This document shows, piece by piece, positions 23,421-35,554 of a stretch of DNA of 64,000 nt. The translations under genes were made by a program, and so were the position numbers. Below the pieces are notes generated by a model. The model had not been told where the DNA came from. It did not search any database and saw nothing but the letters and a program-made list of their open reading frames with translations. The stretch comes from Hippasteria phrygiana (lineage: Eukaryota > Echinodermata > Asteroidea > Valvatida > Goniasteridae): NCBI GenBank assembly GCA_037893225.1, contig JAZGUH010000182.1, positions 930,001-994,000 of the forward strand, written 5' to 3'. Every line of letters begins with the position of its first letter. Within the stretch, counting starts at the first letter, position 1.

Positions 23421-23716
23421 TTTTGTGGGCACCTGTACAAAGCTGATGGAAGTTGTATTTCGTTTTCAAAAAAATGAGTCATGTAGGCATATATTTCTTT
23501 CTATCAATATTCTTTGCATCCCGTAGGTTCTGTGGAGTACATCATACATACACAGTAGTTGAACCTAAACTTGTGGCAGCATTAAACGAGTACTGACACA
23601 TCCGTGTGATTTTCAAAATGACTGGTACATGTAAGTATCAATTGTCTTTCTAGCTTTATATCCCAATATAGGTCAAGTTTTATTATCTTGGTACTGTGGC
23701 GGTCTCTTGTCGACTG

Positions 23717-25756
23717 TGCCTATATAGGACTTGCCCTCGGCCGACCCGACGAGCGGTTGTAGAGGCGACCAGGGGGACATGTTCGTTTGGAGGCAGTCTA
23801 CCACCAGGCATCCAAAGCAACTAAACACTCAATGATTACCCTGTTAAGGCGGCGGGGAATTAGACGGTCAGATCCAGGGGTTGGGTTGTCTGAGAATTAC
23901 TCGGGACGGGAACAATCAATACGCCAGAAACAAACTTGTGGAGTTGACAATTATTTATTAACGATTTCTCCTTATTAGGTGATTTACTAACAAATCTGAA
24001 TCACAACTGGAATTAAAGGGACACATTGCTTTGGATTTTGCAATTTGGGCTATAAAACTGAAATGGATATGGTTGGGAAGCTTTCTTTAAAGTAGAATAT
24101 AAAGATTCACATAACTATCCCTTAAAATTGCGTGGTTTTTGTTTAATTTCGTGACAAATAACGGTCCGCCATTTTGTAGAACCACATTTTTGACTCCACA
24201 AAATGGCGGACCGTGTTCACCAGTCGTATTTCCAGTCGCAGCTGGTTGAAGTACGTTCTGTTGATCCATTTTGATGTACTGTGGCACGGCGCGCAGCACT
24301 GGCGAGGTAGAGAATTGTACCTGGTGATCATCTGATAGGTTCACAAGGCCACTGGCTGCGGCGCCAGCCTAAAGACTCTTACAGCGTATTTTGCGCATTA
24401 TTTAGACGGTGGTATTTACTACTGGAAATAAGTCTTTTTTTCGCGGGTCAGATGTCAGGAGTCAGCGGCCAATTTTTTGTTTTGTAATCACTACTCACTA
24501 ATTACAACACATTATACGTGTTTTTTTGGCATGAACAACTCTTTTCAAAGACAAGGAACATTTCCAAACAGCAACATTTCATGACATTTGAAGGCAATGT
24601 GTCCCTTTAACTAATTAATCTGACAAATCACTGAGATAAACATGGGCGATGGCCTAGTAGTAAATCATTGGGCACCGAGGGTTTTCACCCACCTCAAGTC
24701 AACGCCGACTTTGCTGACTATCAGCAAGTTCTTGTGTTCAGAAGTATATAGGACTGCCTATATAGGACTTGCCCTCGGCCGACCCGACGAGCGGTTGTAG
24801 AGGCGACCAGGGGGACAGGTTCGTTTGGAGGCAGTAGACCACCAGGCATCCAAAGCAACTAAACACTCAATGATTACCCTATTAAGGCGGCGGGGAATTA
24901 GACGGTCAGATCCAGGGGTTGGGTTGTCTGAGAATTACTCGGGACGGGAACAATCAATACGCCAGAAACAAACTTGTTGAGTTGACAATTATTTATTAAC
25001 GATTTCTCCTTATTAGGTGATTTACTAACAAATCTGAATCACAACTGGAATTAAAGGGACACATTGCTTTGGATTTTGCAATTTGGGCTATAAAACTGAA
25101 ATGGATATGGTTGGGAAGCTTTCTTTAAAGTAGAATATAAAGATTCACATAACTATCCCTTAAAATTGCGTGGTTTTTGTTTAATTTCGTGACAAATAAC
25201 GGTCCGCCATTTTGTAGAACCAAATTTTTGACTCCACAAAATGGCGGACCGTGTTCACCAGTCGTATTTCCAGTCGCAGCTGGTTGAAGTACGTTCTGTT
25301 GATCCATTTTGATGTACTGTGGCACGGCGCGCAGCACTGGCGAGGTAGAGAATTGTACCTGGTGATCATCTGATAGGTTCACAAGGCCACTGGCTGCGGC
25401 GCCAGCCTAAAGACTCTTACAGCGTATTTTGCGCATTATTTAGACGGTGGTATTTACTACTGGAAATAAGTCTTTTTTTCGCGGGTCAGATGTCAGGAGT
25501 CAGCGGCCAATTTTTTGTTTTGTAATCACTACTCACTAATTACAACACATTATACGTGTTTTTTGGCATGAACAACTCTTTTCAAAGACAAGGAACATTT
25601 CCAAACAGCAACATTTCATGACATTTGAAGGCAATGTGTCCCTTTAACTAATTAATCTGACAAATCACTGAGATAAACATGGGCGATGGCCTAGTAGTAA
25701 ATCATTGGGCACCGAGGGTTTTCACCCACCTCAAGTCAACGCCGACTTTGCTGACT
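23717..25756. repeat. tandem segmental duplication, about 1 kb unit, two copies
   Basis: 23717-24719 and 24755-25756 are almost identical, separated by 35 bp; differences are a few substitutions and one T-run length change. Each copy contains a hairpin (24163-24212 and 25201-25250) with arms GGTCCGCCATTTTGT and ACAAAATGGCGGACC, and an inverted copy of the repeat found at 7800-8060. Frames inside (MNLSDDHQVQFS type) are duplicated along with the DNA and have no recognised domain. Confidence 0.95.
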
Positions 25757-26104
25757 TAATTGCAAGTTCTGTTCCAAACTGCGGCACTGCACCGGTGCGA
25801 CGTTTATGTCTTGACAGCCAGGAACGAAAGAGAGCGACCAGCCAACGCGGTACGCTTATATACCCCGCCCGAGCGCCAGATAGAGGGCGCCTCGATAAAC
25901 CCCACATTTCGCTACAGTACTTTCTTCATTGGCAACGTTTTTGGCTGAATTAAATTTTTGACGCCAAGCTCCTCCAAGAAAAAAAAACCTCTAGGCCAGG
26001 ACTGCTGCATGGAAATACCATCTGTAGTGCATGCTCTTAGTGACTGAGTAACGGTGCGTAACTTGTCGAAAGAAAGAAAAATGCATCTTTTTAGTTGTCT
26101 TCAC
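25757..26104. other. no gene seen
   Basis: Sequence between the segmental duplication and the pseudogene. A TATATA-like word occurs at about 25857, but no gene can be linked to it. Confidence 0.35.
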
Positions 26105-28975
26105 TTATTCTTCTTTTTTTGTCTTCCTTTGTACACATCTAACTTCTTTAGCGATGACTTCGGGAGCTGTTGCGACGTGGTGGCGCCTCATCACAGTCAT
26201 CAAGCGCTTCAAGTTGTCCCGCATTCCGCTGACAGCCCGACCTGTTCGGTTGAACTGAGTGTGGATCAGCTCCCCACCCTGCTCATTAAGGAGGCCAAAT
26301 CCCACACCAAAGCGTTTCAGCTGGATGACTGCATGGTCCTCTAAGAGGTGCATTTTGGGTGTGATGCTGGCCTCAGGAAAGTGCTGCCTGTATGTGTACA
26401 TGAAATCCTTGATGCACATATCTGTGTGTATGAGAACAATGACAAATAAGAGTGAAAACAAAGATGAAACAAATTTCACAGTTATTTCCTCATGTATGAT
26501 TTAAACCCACCAATTCTGTGCAGATCAGCATGTGTGATGCGGTTGGTGTGGTTAATCCCATGGTGGACATCGGAAAATTTCAGCAGTACATCACTGAATT
26601 TGTTGCCAACCAAAGCTGCCGCACGTAAGATCTCCTGATGTTTCATAATGGGGATGTTGTCATATTGCAGACTGTGGAGGACTTTACGAGGAGCAGAGGT
26701 CAGATCAGCTGTAACGTTTGGCTGTGTGAAAAATGTGAATTAGCAGTCACATTATGATTCTGCACAGTTCACTTGATTCATTGGTAATGCAATGAATTCA
26801 TGTACAGGTAATAAACGAGTTTACCTGGCAGCATTTGTGGACATGGTTTCCCACAAAGGCATTCCCATGATAGGCCTGGCGTTCAACCTTGTTACGCTTC
26901 AACACATCATCAAGGGAACCTGCGACAGGTCCGGATCCATAGGGAAGATCAAGGACAATATTTTCCTGTATAAAATGGCCACAGGAAATATAATTATTGA
27001 TTTGCAATTTGCAACAGTCAAGTGCATGTGTTGCCAAGATTTCAAATGGAATCAGCTGTATCTATTAATGAAATAAAAAGAAATTTACCAAATCCTTAAG
27101 CTGCGCTCGTAGCGTGAAGGCACGATTCGCCATACTTCGGAATACTTCATCAGCCTGTTGTAGGTTGTTCTGAAGAAACTGAAGGGGAAGTTCATCCTCA
27201 ATCTCATCAAGCTCATCATGCTTCTTGGAAATGTCCTTCTTCAGGTTTTCTTGCTTCAAGTACTCTGCATTGACTTGCTGGTCGAAGTTGTTTTCACAAT
27301 CCTCTGAGGGGTCAGCATGCTGTACTCGGAGTTTGAAGATCTTCAAATCGATCCTGTGACACTCTGCTTCAAACAGGTCAAACAACTTCTTAAAGACACC
27401 CAAGGATATATGCAGACTTGGAAGCACAACCTACACATGGACAATACAGACAGATCCATTGTAAAGTATGCTTTTAAATCTGTAAATTAGAAAATGTGCG
27501 TATGTACATGTACATGTACATGTAACTGTCAATTTTAAAACAATTATTTTAAATAATTATAAGCTCACATGCTCAATTTCAACACAAATCATGTAATCAG
27601 CAACAACACTGTGAGAGACATCCTTGGCATGCGTCTTGCGAGAGCCATCTGCTTTATATGCCTGAAAGTCATCATTGAGGCTCGCTAGTGTCCTGGGGGT
27701 TGCTTGATTCTCACGTTCAGTTGGAGGGAGTTGCATTTGCCGACGGGTTGTATGGCAATACAACAACAAAAATGTGCTGTGGGGAAAATATTGTAAATAG
27801 TGTTACGTGTACAATACAATGTATAAGACTCGAGCAAATGTTAAAATAGTGGTTCACAAGTGTAATATGCTCATGCCCTGGTACATGTACTTGCTATTTA
27901 AAATTTAAATCGTATGCAACTTACCGTTACAGCTGCAAATTCCATATATCTTTGTGAGCAGTTCATAGTCCCCAAAGACAAACATTCGCAGGGACTTTCC
28001 TCTGTATAAAGAGTGAAAAGTGTTTCAACCTGAGTATTGGTGTTTGTTCTAATTTAAATATGATATCAGTACATGGGACAAAACTAAAAGCTGCCCAAAA
28101 CAAATTAATGACAGACAGACCACATACCTCCATTTCTGATTTTTGAGGCTTGACACTTGATGGAGCACAGGCTTGATGTGTTGCAAGTTTGCCTTCGAGT
28201 CTTGAGCCTCAAAACAGCAGAACACAACCGTGTTTTTGGATGAATTGGGGTGGATCGTGTTGACAATCTGAAAGGCAAATTTAAATGACGTTCCCCCTTT
28301 ATCGCCACCAACCTTTATCCAAATTTCATCATTCGGAATGATGCCATCGTGCCAAGTAAGGGATCCATTTCTAAATAGAACAACAAATTATAATAATGAG
28401 ATAATTACATGTATACACTTTCCAAAATTGCAGTTTAGTACAGTTGTAGCTTTTGATTTTGTTGTCATACTTACAGGTCATGCCTATTCAGGTAGTCAGC
28501 AATCATCCCATGTAAATTCTTGACATGCACATACAGGGTATCACATCCATACCATTTGCTTTATTTGAAGGGAAAAGCATTGGCTGTAGTGACCCAATCA
28601 GATTGTCATCCAGGAGAGTTGCTTGCCTCTTCCTCATGGCCCTCTCTGAAGTCAGGCAGCCAACAGGTCCTACGTATCTGCATAAAATTGCATTGGAAAA
28701 TTAGGCCAAAAAAATAGTTACATGTATGCTTCCGATTGCATGGCATTTGAAAATAGGGTACATGTACAAATGTAAGTGGGGAATTTTTGTTGTGCACTTT
28801 TGTACGTGCTGATCATATGTGGGTGTCTTTGTGTAGTCAAGGTTTAAATGTAGTATTTATAGCATTTTTGCTTTTTTCCCCTGTTTTTCCCCGGAAAAAA
28901 AATAAGGGTAGGAGCCGTTAAAATAGGGTAGGTAGATTAACCGGAAGCAGAACAATTTGTTTGGGCCTTGATGTA

Positions 28976-29027
28976 CACATGTACATGTAAATGAGCAATA
29001 CATGTACATGAACATGTACATGTACAT
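28976..29027. repeat. ACATGTACATGTA simple repeat
   Basis: Runs of TACATG/ACATGT, which are self-complementary words. Similar short runs occur at 27510-27530, 41168-41194 and 60476-60488. Confidence 0.8.
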
Positions 29028-29232
29028 GTGTCAGTTATTTTTTAATCAGGGAAAAAAAAACTTACCTTCTCAATTTCCGAAGTTGTTCTCATGTTAGCTG
29101 ACAGTCATGCATCATTGCCAGGGTTTGGTCAGGTTCCATGTCTTTGCAGGCATTGCTCTTGTCAATGCAAGCAACTTCAGACTGCGCAGAGGATGTGAAA
29201 TTTGGTGGTCGCTTCATTTGCACATATACAGG

Positions 29233-29869
29233 CTGAATGTGAGAAAGTTAATTTAAATGAATTTATTATACTTTCCATGTATTATATTTATGTTTTTTCA
29301 TAAAATTTTGTTGTAAGTTAATCAAATCTGAAAATCTGCATATTTTATCAATTTAATGTCATAATAAAAAAATGTTTAGCGTCCGCATTTTTTTATTTAA
29401 AAAAAGGAAAGAGTGGATTTTTATTTAATTGTTTTTTTATTTTCAAGATGGCCAACAATATTTTTAGAATGTATGACAACCATAGGTTTTTCAAATGTTT
29501 AAGATAGAAAAAAAGGCATGGTGGACAAGAGAATTTAACATGTTTACAGTGGTTTTAATAGTTTTAGTAAGCTTGTATTTTATTTTCCGATTGATCGATT
29601 GACATTCACTTTATTTGTACTGTTAAAAATAAAAACGAAATCCAAGAGGCCCCCCAAAAGGAAGCGGATGGCATCGCTAAACATTTCTTTTTTTACTTCG
29701 CCTTAACAGCATTATGCGTTTGCGGCTTAATTAAGATTTATTCCAAAGGTTGAAATATATTGATTATTTCTGTACTTTTATAAAATATTTATTGCGATAT
29801 TTTATCAATATAAGAAATTTCATGTATAATTTTATTAAATATTTATTATATCGTAGCTGAAATACAAAC
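29233..29869. other. intron of the pseudogene, AT-rich
   Basis: Long, very AT-rich intron between the first two exons. No other feature seen. Confidence 0.4.
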
Positions 29870-30057
29870 CCGCCCTGGTGTCCTGAGCGTGGCAACGCTG
29901 TCGGTGTTTAGTAGCTTCAGCCATGTCCAAGCATCAGAAGCTGCTTCGATTGCCTTGGGTATGGGAGAACCTTTAGAATGGCTTGAGGCTTTGGTTCGTA
30001 GAAGCTCTGCCGCCTTAATGACATCGGTGTCCACTGTTGGCTCTTTATTGTTGCATC

Positions 30058-31071
30058 TAAACTCCTCAAAAAAAGTTCGGAAACTCAAGTTTGACAGACG
30101 ATTTCTCTCTTGTTTCCGACTCCTTTTCCTTGAATTTGGTATCATTGGAAAGCCCTGGTATTCTTCTTTACAATGATGTGTCATTTGTTATGATTAAACA
30201 ATTGGGGGATGTGCAGCACAGCTGAATATGGGGGTGGGTGTAAAGTGAAATGTCACAAAATGCACTGCTATTGTCATACAGTGCATTCCCCTTTTGCTTG
30301 GAAGATGGGAATGTGCAACAGATCTGCAACAGATCTGCAACAGATCCTGATTGATGAATGGGACGCCATCCCACAGAAACGTGTGAACCGGCTCGTGAAC
30401 AGTATGAGGAGGAGGTGCCAGGCTGTTGTGGCTACATTTGGATCGTCCACCCGCTACTGAGGCTCTTGACTTAACATTGTTCAATGAAGAAACTGTTCAA
30501 TGATTAAACCAGAAAAAAAGACTTTCCGTACGTCTTGTTTTTTCTTTTGTTAGTGATAGAGTGTTGCATTGTACTGTGAGAAAGACTTCTTGTTACTGAT
30601 GGAGCATTACTGGTGTTTGAGTGCAGAAAATGACAAATTCGTTTACTCTGTTTGAAACGCAAGCACATCAACAACAGAGTTGCTACCCCGGAGAAAATTT
30701 ATTGTGACAGGCCATGTGGATTTCTAAACTTTTCCCGCACATTTATGGCTTACAACCTTTAAATATTGGTTAGTAAGCAGAGAATCATTCAAGACACACC
30801 AATCCTCCAAACAATTCCTAACAGCAAGAGTCAATACACTTTTGGACAATAGCAATGCATTTTGTAAAATTTCACTTTACACCCATCCCCATATTTAGCT
30901 GTGCTGCACATCCCCCAATTGCTTAATCATAACAAATGACACATCATTGTAAAGAAGAATAACGGGGCTTTCCAATGATACCAAAATCAAGGAAAAGGAG
31001 TTGGAAACAAGAGAGAAATCGTCTGTCAAACTTGAGTTTCCGAACATTTTTTGAGGAGTTTATGTTGTTGT
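30058..31071. repeat. inverted repeat with about 195-bp arms
   Basis: 30058-30255 recurs inverted at 30875-31071 with a few differences. The left arm includes part of the first exon of the pseudogene (FFEEFRC to MTHHC), so exon sequence was duplicated in inverse orientation. The loop holds a Tc1/mariner end. Confidence 0.85.
30325..30460 (+). pseudogene. Tc1/mariner transposase C-terminal fragment
   Basis: The plus frame reads QILIDEWDAIPQKRVNRL, then MRRRCQAVVATFGSSTRY and a stop. This is the typical end of Tc1-like transposases (W-x-x-I-P, RRCQAV, TRY end). The catalytic DDE region is absent. A small ATC-TGCAACAG triplication lies just upstream (30315-30345). Confidence 0.85.
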
Positions 31072-31963
31072 TGCCTGCTGTCGCGGCCATACGTAGCAAC
31101 CCATCTCGGCTGTGTGTGTATGTACTTGTGTGCGGATAAACATGTAAACATTCCCACCGATTCATATTTCCCGCGCCTGTGGGCGCGTTGGCGTATTCAA
31201 ACCGCGGACGTAAAATGCCAGAGAACAAAAGAGAACAATATCGTCCGCGATTCCCAGCATACGTCCGCGATTGGAAGTGTGTACAAAGTCTATGGAGGCC
31301 TTCCGAAAAAGTTAGAGTATAAACAAAAGAGGAACAATGGGACGTCCGCGTTTGGAGGTCGGTACACGACTGTGTGTGTGCGTGTATGTGTGTACATGTA
31401 CATGTAAATATACGCGCGCTCACATGCAGTACACTCAATTCAACGGGGAAATTCCGTACAACCTTCGCTGTTCCTTGAAACCGCCCCTGAAATCAACCCC
31501 CATATCTCGAAATATATGCTTGCCCTTACCTCTTTACTAGAAATATTACTGGCAAAAGGGATATTTTAACCAACTTTTGGAGTTAAATGCACCAGAAAAT
31601 GACGGTTACTTAAAAATTTGGCTTTCAAAAAGAGTATAAATATCGCAATGCAGCGAATTTCTGCCACGCACGGAATGAAGTTGAAACCTAATTTTATCTT
31701 ATTTGGAAACAAATTAATTAACATTTACCACAGGAAAATCAAAAAACATCAACACCTTTATTATGCATGGGGTATATCCTTCATATATTCTGCAAGGGAG
31801 ATACGTGGGAGAAGATTTTCGTGCGCTATGGGCGACGAATGCATACGCTTGGCCGCCGCCATTTATTGTTTTTGTTAAAAATTGCTGGAGTAAACATTTT
31901 GTTGAGCGCACGAACGCTGGGAGTTCTGTTGCGTGCGGGCCTTGTGCTTGAAACAGCCGTGCG
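31072..31963. repeat. region with a MITE-like block shared with 55.2 kb
   Basis: About 31190-31380 resembles 55109-55310: both contain GGCCTTCCGAAAAAGTTAG and AAACAAAAGAGGAACAATGG with a similar flanking layout. The rest (31380-31963) is without recognisable genes; the long frames lack motifs. Confidence 0.65.
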
Positions 31964-32349
31964 TACCGGCGCTCTACCAACTGAGCTATCTTGCCCTATG
32001 TTGGCGGTCTCCAAAATTGTCAGTATCTTTGTTCGGGTGGGCGCTAGTCAGAAGTCATAAACCCAGAATGGCGTATAGCTAGGGATCACACCCAATTTTT
32101 ACGATACAACCTGGGAAGCTACATTGTGGGGATCACTCAATGAGGATACGAATTTTAAACTTATAATTCGACAAACAGTCCACAAGGGAAACTGACTAGG
32201 TAAATTTAAATACATTTTCAAAGTGAACAAAATAAACCGGCAGGAGCTCCTGTCAGTTTGGGAGACTGCCAACATAGGGCAAGATAGCTCAGTTGGTAGA
32301 GCGCCGGTACGGTAACCCGGAGGTCGCAGGTTCGAATCCCGCTCCCGCA
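31964..32349. repeat. tRNA-derived SINE-like repeat, copies at 32 kb
   Basis: A minus-strand tRNA-like head fragment (31964-31998) is followed by the shared body (about 31999-32250). A plus-strand full tRNA-like head follows at 32277-32349 with A-box AGCTCAGTTGGTAGAGCG and B-box GGTTCGAATCCC. The two heads face each other. Confidence 0.8.
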
Positions 32350-32768
32350 GAAAAGCCAAAAATTAGAACAAAAACAATATCTTTTCCGCAGGAATTGCGG
32401 AAAAGCTAAAGAAGAAACAAAATCCGAACCAAAGGGGCTTTCCCGCTCGTGGCGGAAAAGCCAATTCGAACAAAAACAAGGGCTTTCCGAAACAGCCAAT
32501 AACAACGCATTAACATGTCCATATTTTTAACACTTTCAACACTACATATTCATTTCCTCTCAAACTGGTTAAACTATGCACACGCTTTAACTTTCCTTTT
32601 CCATTGCACTGTAAGAATGCGACCTCTGAAGAAAACCAAACGTGACACTTTCTAAATGTTCTTCCTCAAATATTAATATATACAATTCTATTTACATCAA
32701 TTCGGCATAAAAAAACAAATTTAATAATTAAATATTAAAATTAAACTTAAAGGTGACTTCCCAGATTA
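32350..32768. other. no gene seen
   Basis: Contains short inverted words around GGCTTTCC/GGAAAAGCC (32380-32500), possibly a degraded repeat. No gene. Confidence 0.35.
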
Positions 32769-33634
32769 TTAAGAGTGATTCCATGTAAATACTTAACATA
32801 CTTGTCTTCGGCCAAATTTTTTTTTTTCTTTTAAATGAAAGGACTAGATGAGCAAGTAACAAAAATATTTTTTTTCAATTTTTCCTATGACCCGTTGCCA
32901 TGGTAACGGGCCATGTTGCGTTTTGGCCATTTTGGGCCAATTGTGTGGTTTAAAAAAGTGTTTTTGCCTTATTTATAAAAGGCCACCGAGCCAAAATGCA
33001 TTTTAATGTCACAAAACCAATTATACCATTACAAAGTATTATCCTTGCCCTTACTTGAGAAAAAAAGATAATGTTTTAAATGTCACCCTTATGCTATTTT
33101 TAGAACATAACATAAGACATGTTTTGAAAACTTGCAAAATTGTAATTTTTAGCCTATTTTTGCCCCTAAAAATGATAACTTGCCAGAGGTCTTAGAAAAT
33201 TTTCCATTTGTATGTGATGAGGGCCACCATTGGTCTTTTCATATCTGGTGAGAAAAGTTTGGGGGATTGTATCCTCTTTAGGCAGTACTGCCTCAAATAT
33301 GGTCATTTTTCCCAAAAAACAAGAAAAGTGAAATTTAAGGTATTCCTTCAATTTGAAGTAATAATACACCAAACAAAATACTTTGACGAATCTGGTGTCT
33401 TTTTCAAATCCTAAGATCAAGTTGTATGCCTGTGAATTACTCCTGTTAAATAAGCAGCATATATTTCGGTGAAAATCTGGAACTTTTAACCCCCTCCCCA
33501 GCATTTCTTACATTCTTGTTTCTGATAACATTTTATTTACTGAGGTACATTTACACCTCAGTAAAATACAGAATACAAAAATGAAACAAAACCAGCCTCA
33601 TTAAACTCTTGTCACTGGTATTGCATCTTGCTGA

Positions 33635-35554
33635 TTACTTAGGTGTTGAACAGGTGCAAGCATTTACAACTTCTTTCAATTTTGCTTCATAAGCTGATCT
33701 CTTGCGCTTATCTTGCAGATCTTCCGTACCAATGTTAAGGTCATGGCAAACTATTTTCAAAATTGTTAGGCTAAGACTGTGTAGTTTCCCTGATCTGAAG
33801 AGTTCACAAATATTATACGTGTTCGACATGATTGGATGCTCTAGTCCAACTGTCTCAAGAACAGAAACCAGAAGTTGTTTATGATCTTTGTCTCTGTCCT
33901 CCTCTACTGTTGGTGCCAGTTCTTTAACCTTTGAAGCAATTCGGCTAAAGTAACTTGAGATCTGTTGTGCTGTCAAAAACTCTGAAGCAGTGAACAGTCT
34001 GTTTCCTTGTGTGTCTTTCTTGACGCGCATTTTTTTTGCAACAATCGAAGGGTCACATTTTGTGCCACTTCGTCACAGTTTTCACGAACAGACGAATTTT
34101 GCCTCTCCGCACTAAACTAAAGTTACAAGAAAATCAGGTTTTAAGCTGCTCACTTTTTAAATTGAAGATATTACCTGCGTTCATACCACATGTTGATTCA
34201 GTGTTGACACTATGTTAAAGTTCAGTTCTCGGTCTTTCACAAGTAATTGGCAGCTAAGCGATAAGTCAATTAATTACAGTTATTAATTGATTAATAAATT
34301 TGTCTGTTCGTGAAAACTCAGAAGCGAGAAATGGCCCGTTTTGCCCCACAGAGTGTCAATTGTCTCTTCGTGAAAACCCAAAATCCATTTTCTGGCAATT
34401 TTGCCCTTCACAGCCCTATTGTATTAACACGGAGTTCAAATTCGTCCCTTCGTGAAAACCCCAAATCCATTTTCTGGCAATTTTGCCCTTCTCAGCCATA
34501 GCGTATATAGGCCTATGGCCGAGAAGGGCACAATTGCCAGAAAATGGATTTTGGGTTTTCACGAAGAGCCAATTCGGAACTCCGTGTTAATACAATAGGG
34601 CTGTGAAGGGCAAAATTGCCAGAAAATGGATTTTAGGTTTTCACGAAGAGACGAATTTGAACTCCGTGTTAATACAGTATGGCTGTGAAGGGCAAAATTG
34701 CCAGAAAATGGATTTGGGGTTTTCACGAAGAGACGAATTCGAACTCCGTGTTAATACAATAGGGCTGTGAAGGGCAAAATTGCTAGAAAATGGATTTTGG
34801 GTTTTCACGAAGAGACAATTGACACTCTGTGGGGCAAAACGGGCCATTTCTCGCTTCTAAATTTTCACGAACAGACAAATGTATTAATCAATTAATAACT
34901 CTGTAATTAATTGACTTATCGCTTAGCTGCCAATTACTTGTGAAAGACCGAGAACTGAACTTTAACATAGTGTCAACACTGAATCAACATGTGGTATGAA
35001 CGCAGGTAATATCTTCAATTTAAAAAGTGAGCAGCGTAAAACCTGATTTTCTTGTAACTTTAGTTTAGTGCGGAGAGGCAAAATTCGTCTGTTCGTGAAA
35101 ACTGTGACGACTTGCTTCTCCCAGATTGAACTTTTCATTTAGAAAATTCTTTTGTTTTTTGTTGAAGTGTTTTGATTGACGACGTTTCTGCACTGCCCAA
35201 CCTGCAGGCAGTGCTTGTTCTTTATCCTCAGCTGGAGCTACATTTGGTTCCATGGAGGGGATTACTCCTGCCCCAACCTGCAATTTCTCTGCATACATGA
35301 TTTTCACCTTGTCGTGGAATGTGTGCTTCTCTAACAATCTTGTGTGGTTGCCACATAACAAATGGTGATTCAAATCACAAAACGTCTTGTAGGAATCAGT
35401 GCAGCCTTCTTCGGGACAGGGAAAAAGTTCTGGGCGAGGTGCAGCATCATCTTGGGCACTTTCACTTTGTAGCTTTCCACTTGCGAGAGCTGGCCTTAGT
35501 CTTGCGTGCACCTCTTTAAACATGTTCCCTTGCTTTGAAGGGCCTCTTTGAATC
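33635..35554 (-). pseudogene. C2H2-containing uncharacterised protein, split by a foldback insertion
   Basis: The minus-strand N-terminal part (35554-35110) has a C2H2-like finger (FPCPEEGCTDSY...LNHHLLCGNH) and GWAVQKRRQSKHFNKKQKNF. The C-terminal part (34070-33635) has NRLFTASEFLTAQQISSYFS and ends CTCSTPK. Between them sits a foldback element (34071-35109) flanked by ACTT on both sides. If one ACTT and the element are removed, the frame reads through (FNLGEAS to GTKCDPS) without a stop. The upstream end is cut where the inverted duplication starts (35555). I know similar proteins from marine invertebrates; function unknown. Confidence 0.8.
34071..35109. mobile_element. foldback MITE with ACTT target duplication
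   Basis: The termini are CGTCACAGTTTTCACGAACA and its inverse; the arms are about 450-500 bp and nearly symmetrical about 34510-34520. ACTT occurs at 34067-34070 and 35110-35113. Each arm has repeats of about 95 bp built around GTTTTCACGAAGAGACGAAT and GGCAAAATTGCCAGAAAATG. No transposase is encoded; the short frames (MARFAPQSVNCLF type) recur because the arms are repetitive. Confidence 0.9.

Larger units (their letters stand above)
26105..30184 (-). pseudogene. ten-exon pseudogene of a second uncharacterised, repeat-associated family
   Basis: Minus-strand exons: 29870-30184 (MTHHCKEEYQG start), 29066-29232, 28475-28677, 28128-28370, 27925-28001, 27569-27776, 27089-27430, 26825-26965, 26511-26721 and 26105-26421. 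Most junctions agree in phase and have standard splice sites. Recognisable blocks are RYVGPVGCLTSERAMRKRQ, EIWIKVGGDKGGTSFKFAFQ, NTVVFCCFEAQDSKANL, MFVFGDYELLTKIYGICS, LPSLHISLGV, RQAYHGNAFVGNHVHKC and TPKMHLLEDHAVI, an order I recall from an expanded family in cnidarians and other marine invertebrates with no assigned function. Three lesions are visible: TGA (29089-29091) in an LT-stop-EQLRKL context, a frameshift near 28556 and a frameshift near 27765. The gene is therefore probably dead, although sequencing errors are not excluded. Confidence 0.7.

Noticed and set aside
24087..25382. Pair of MNLSDDHQVQFS proteins
   Set aside because: They span the hairpin repeat in a segmental duplication; no domain or splice support.
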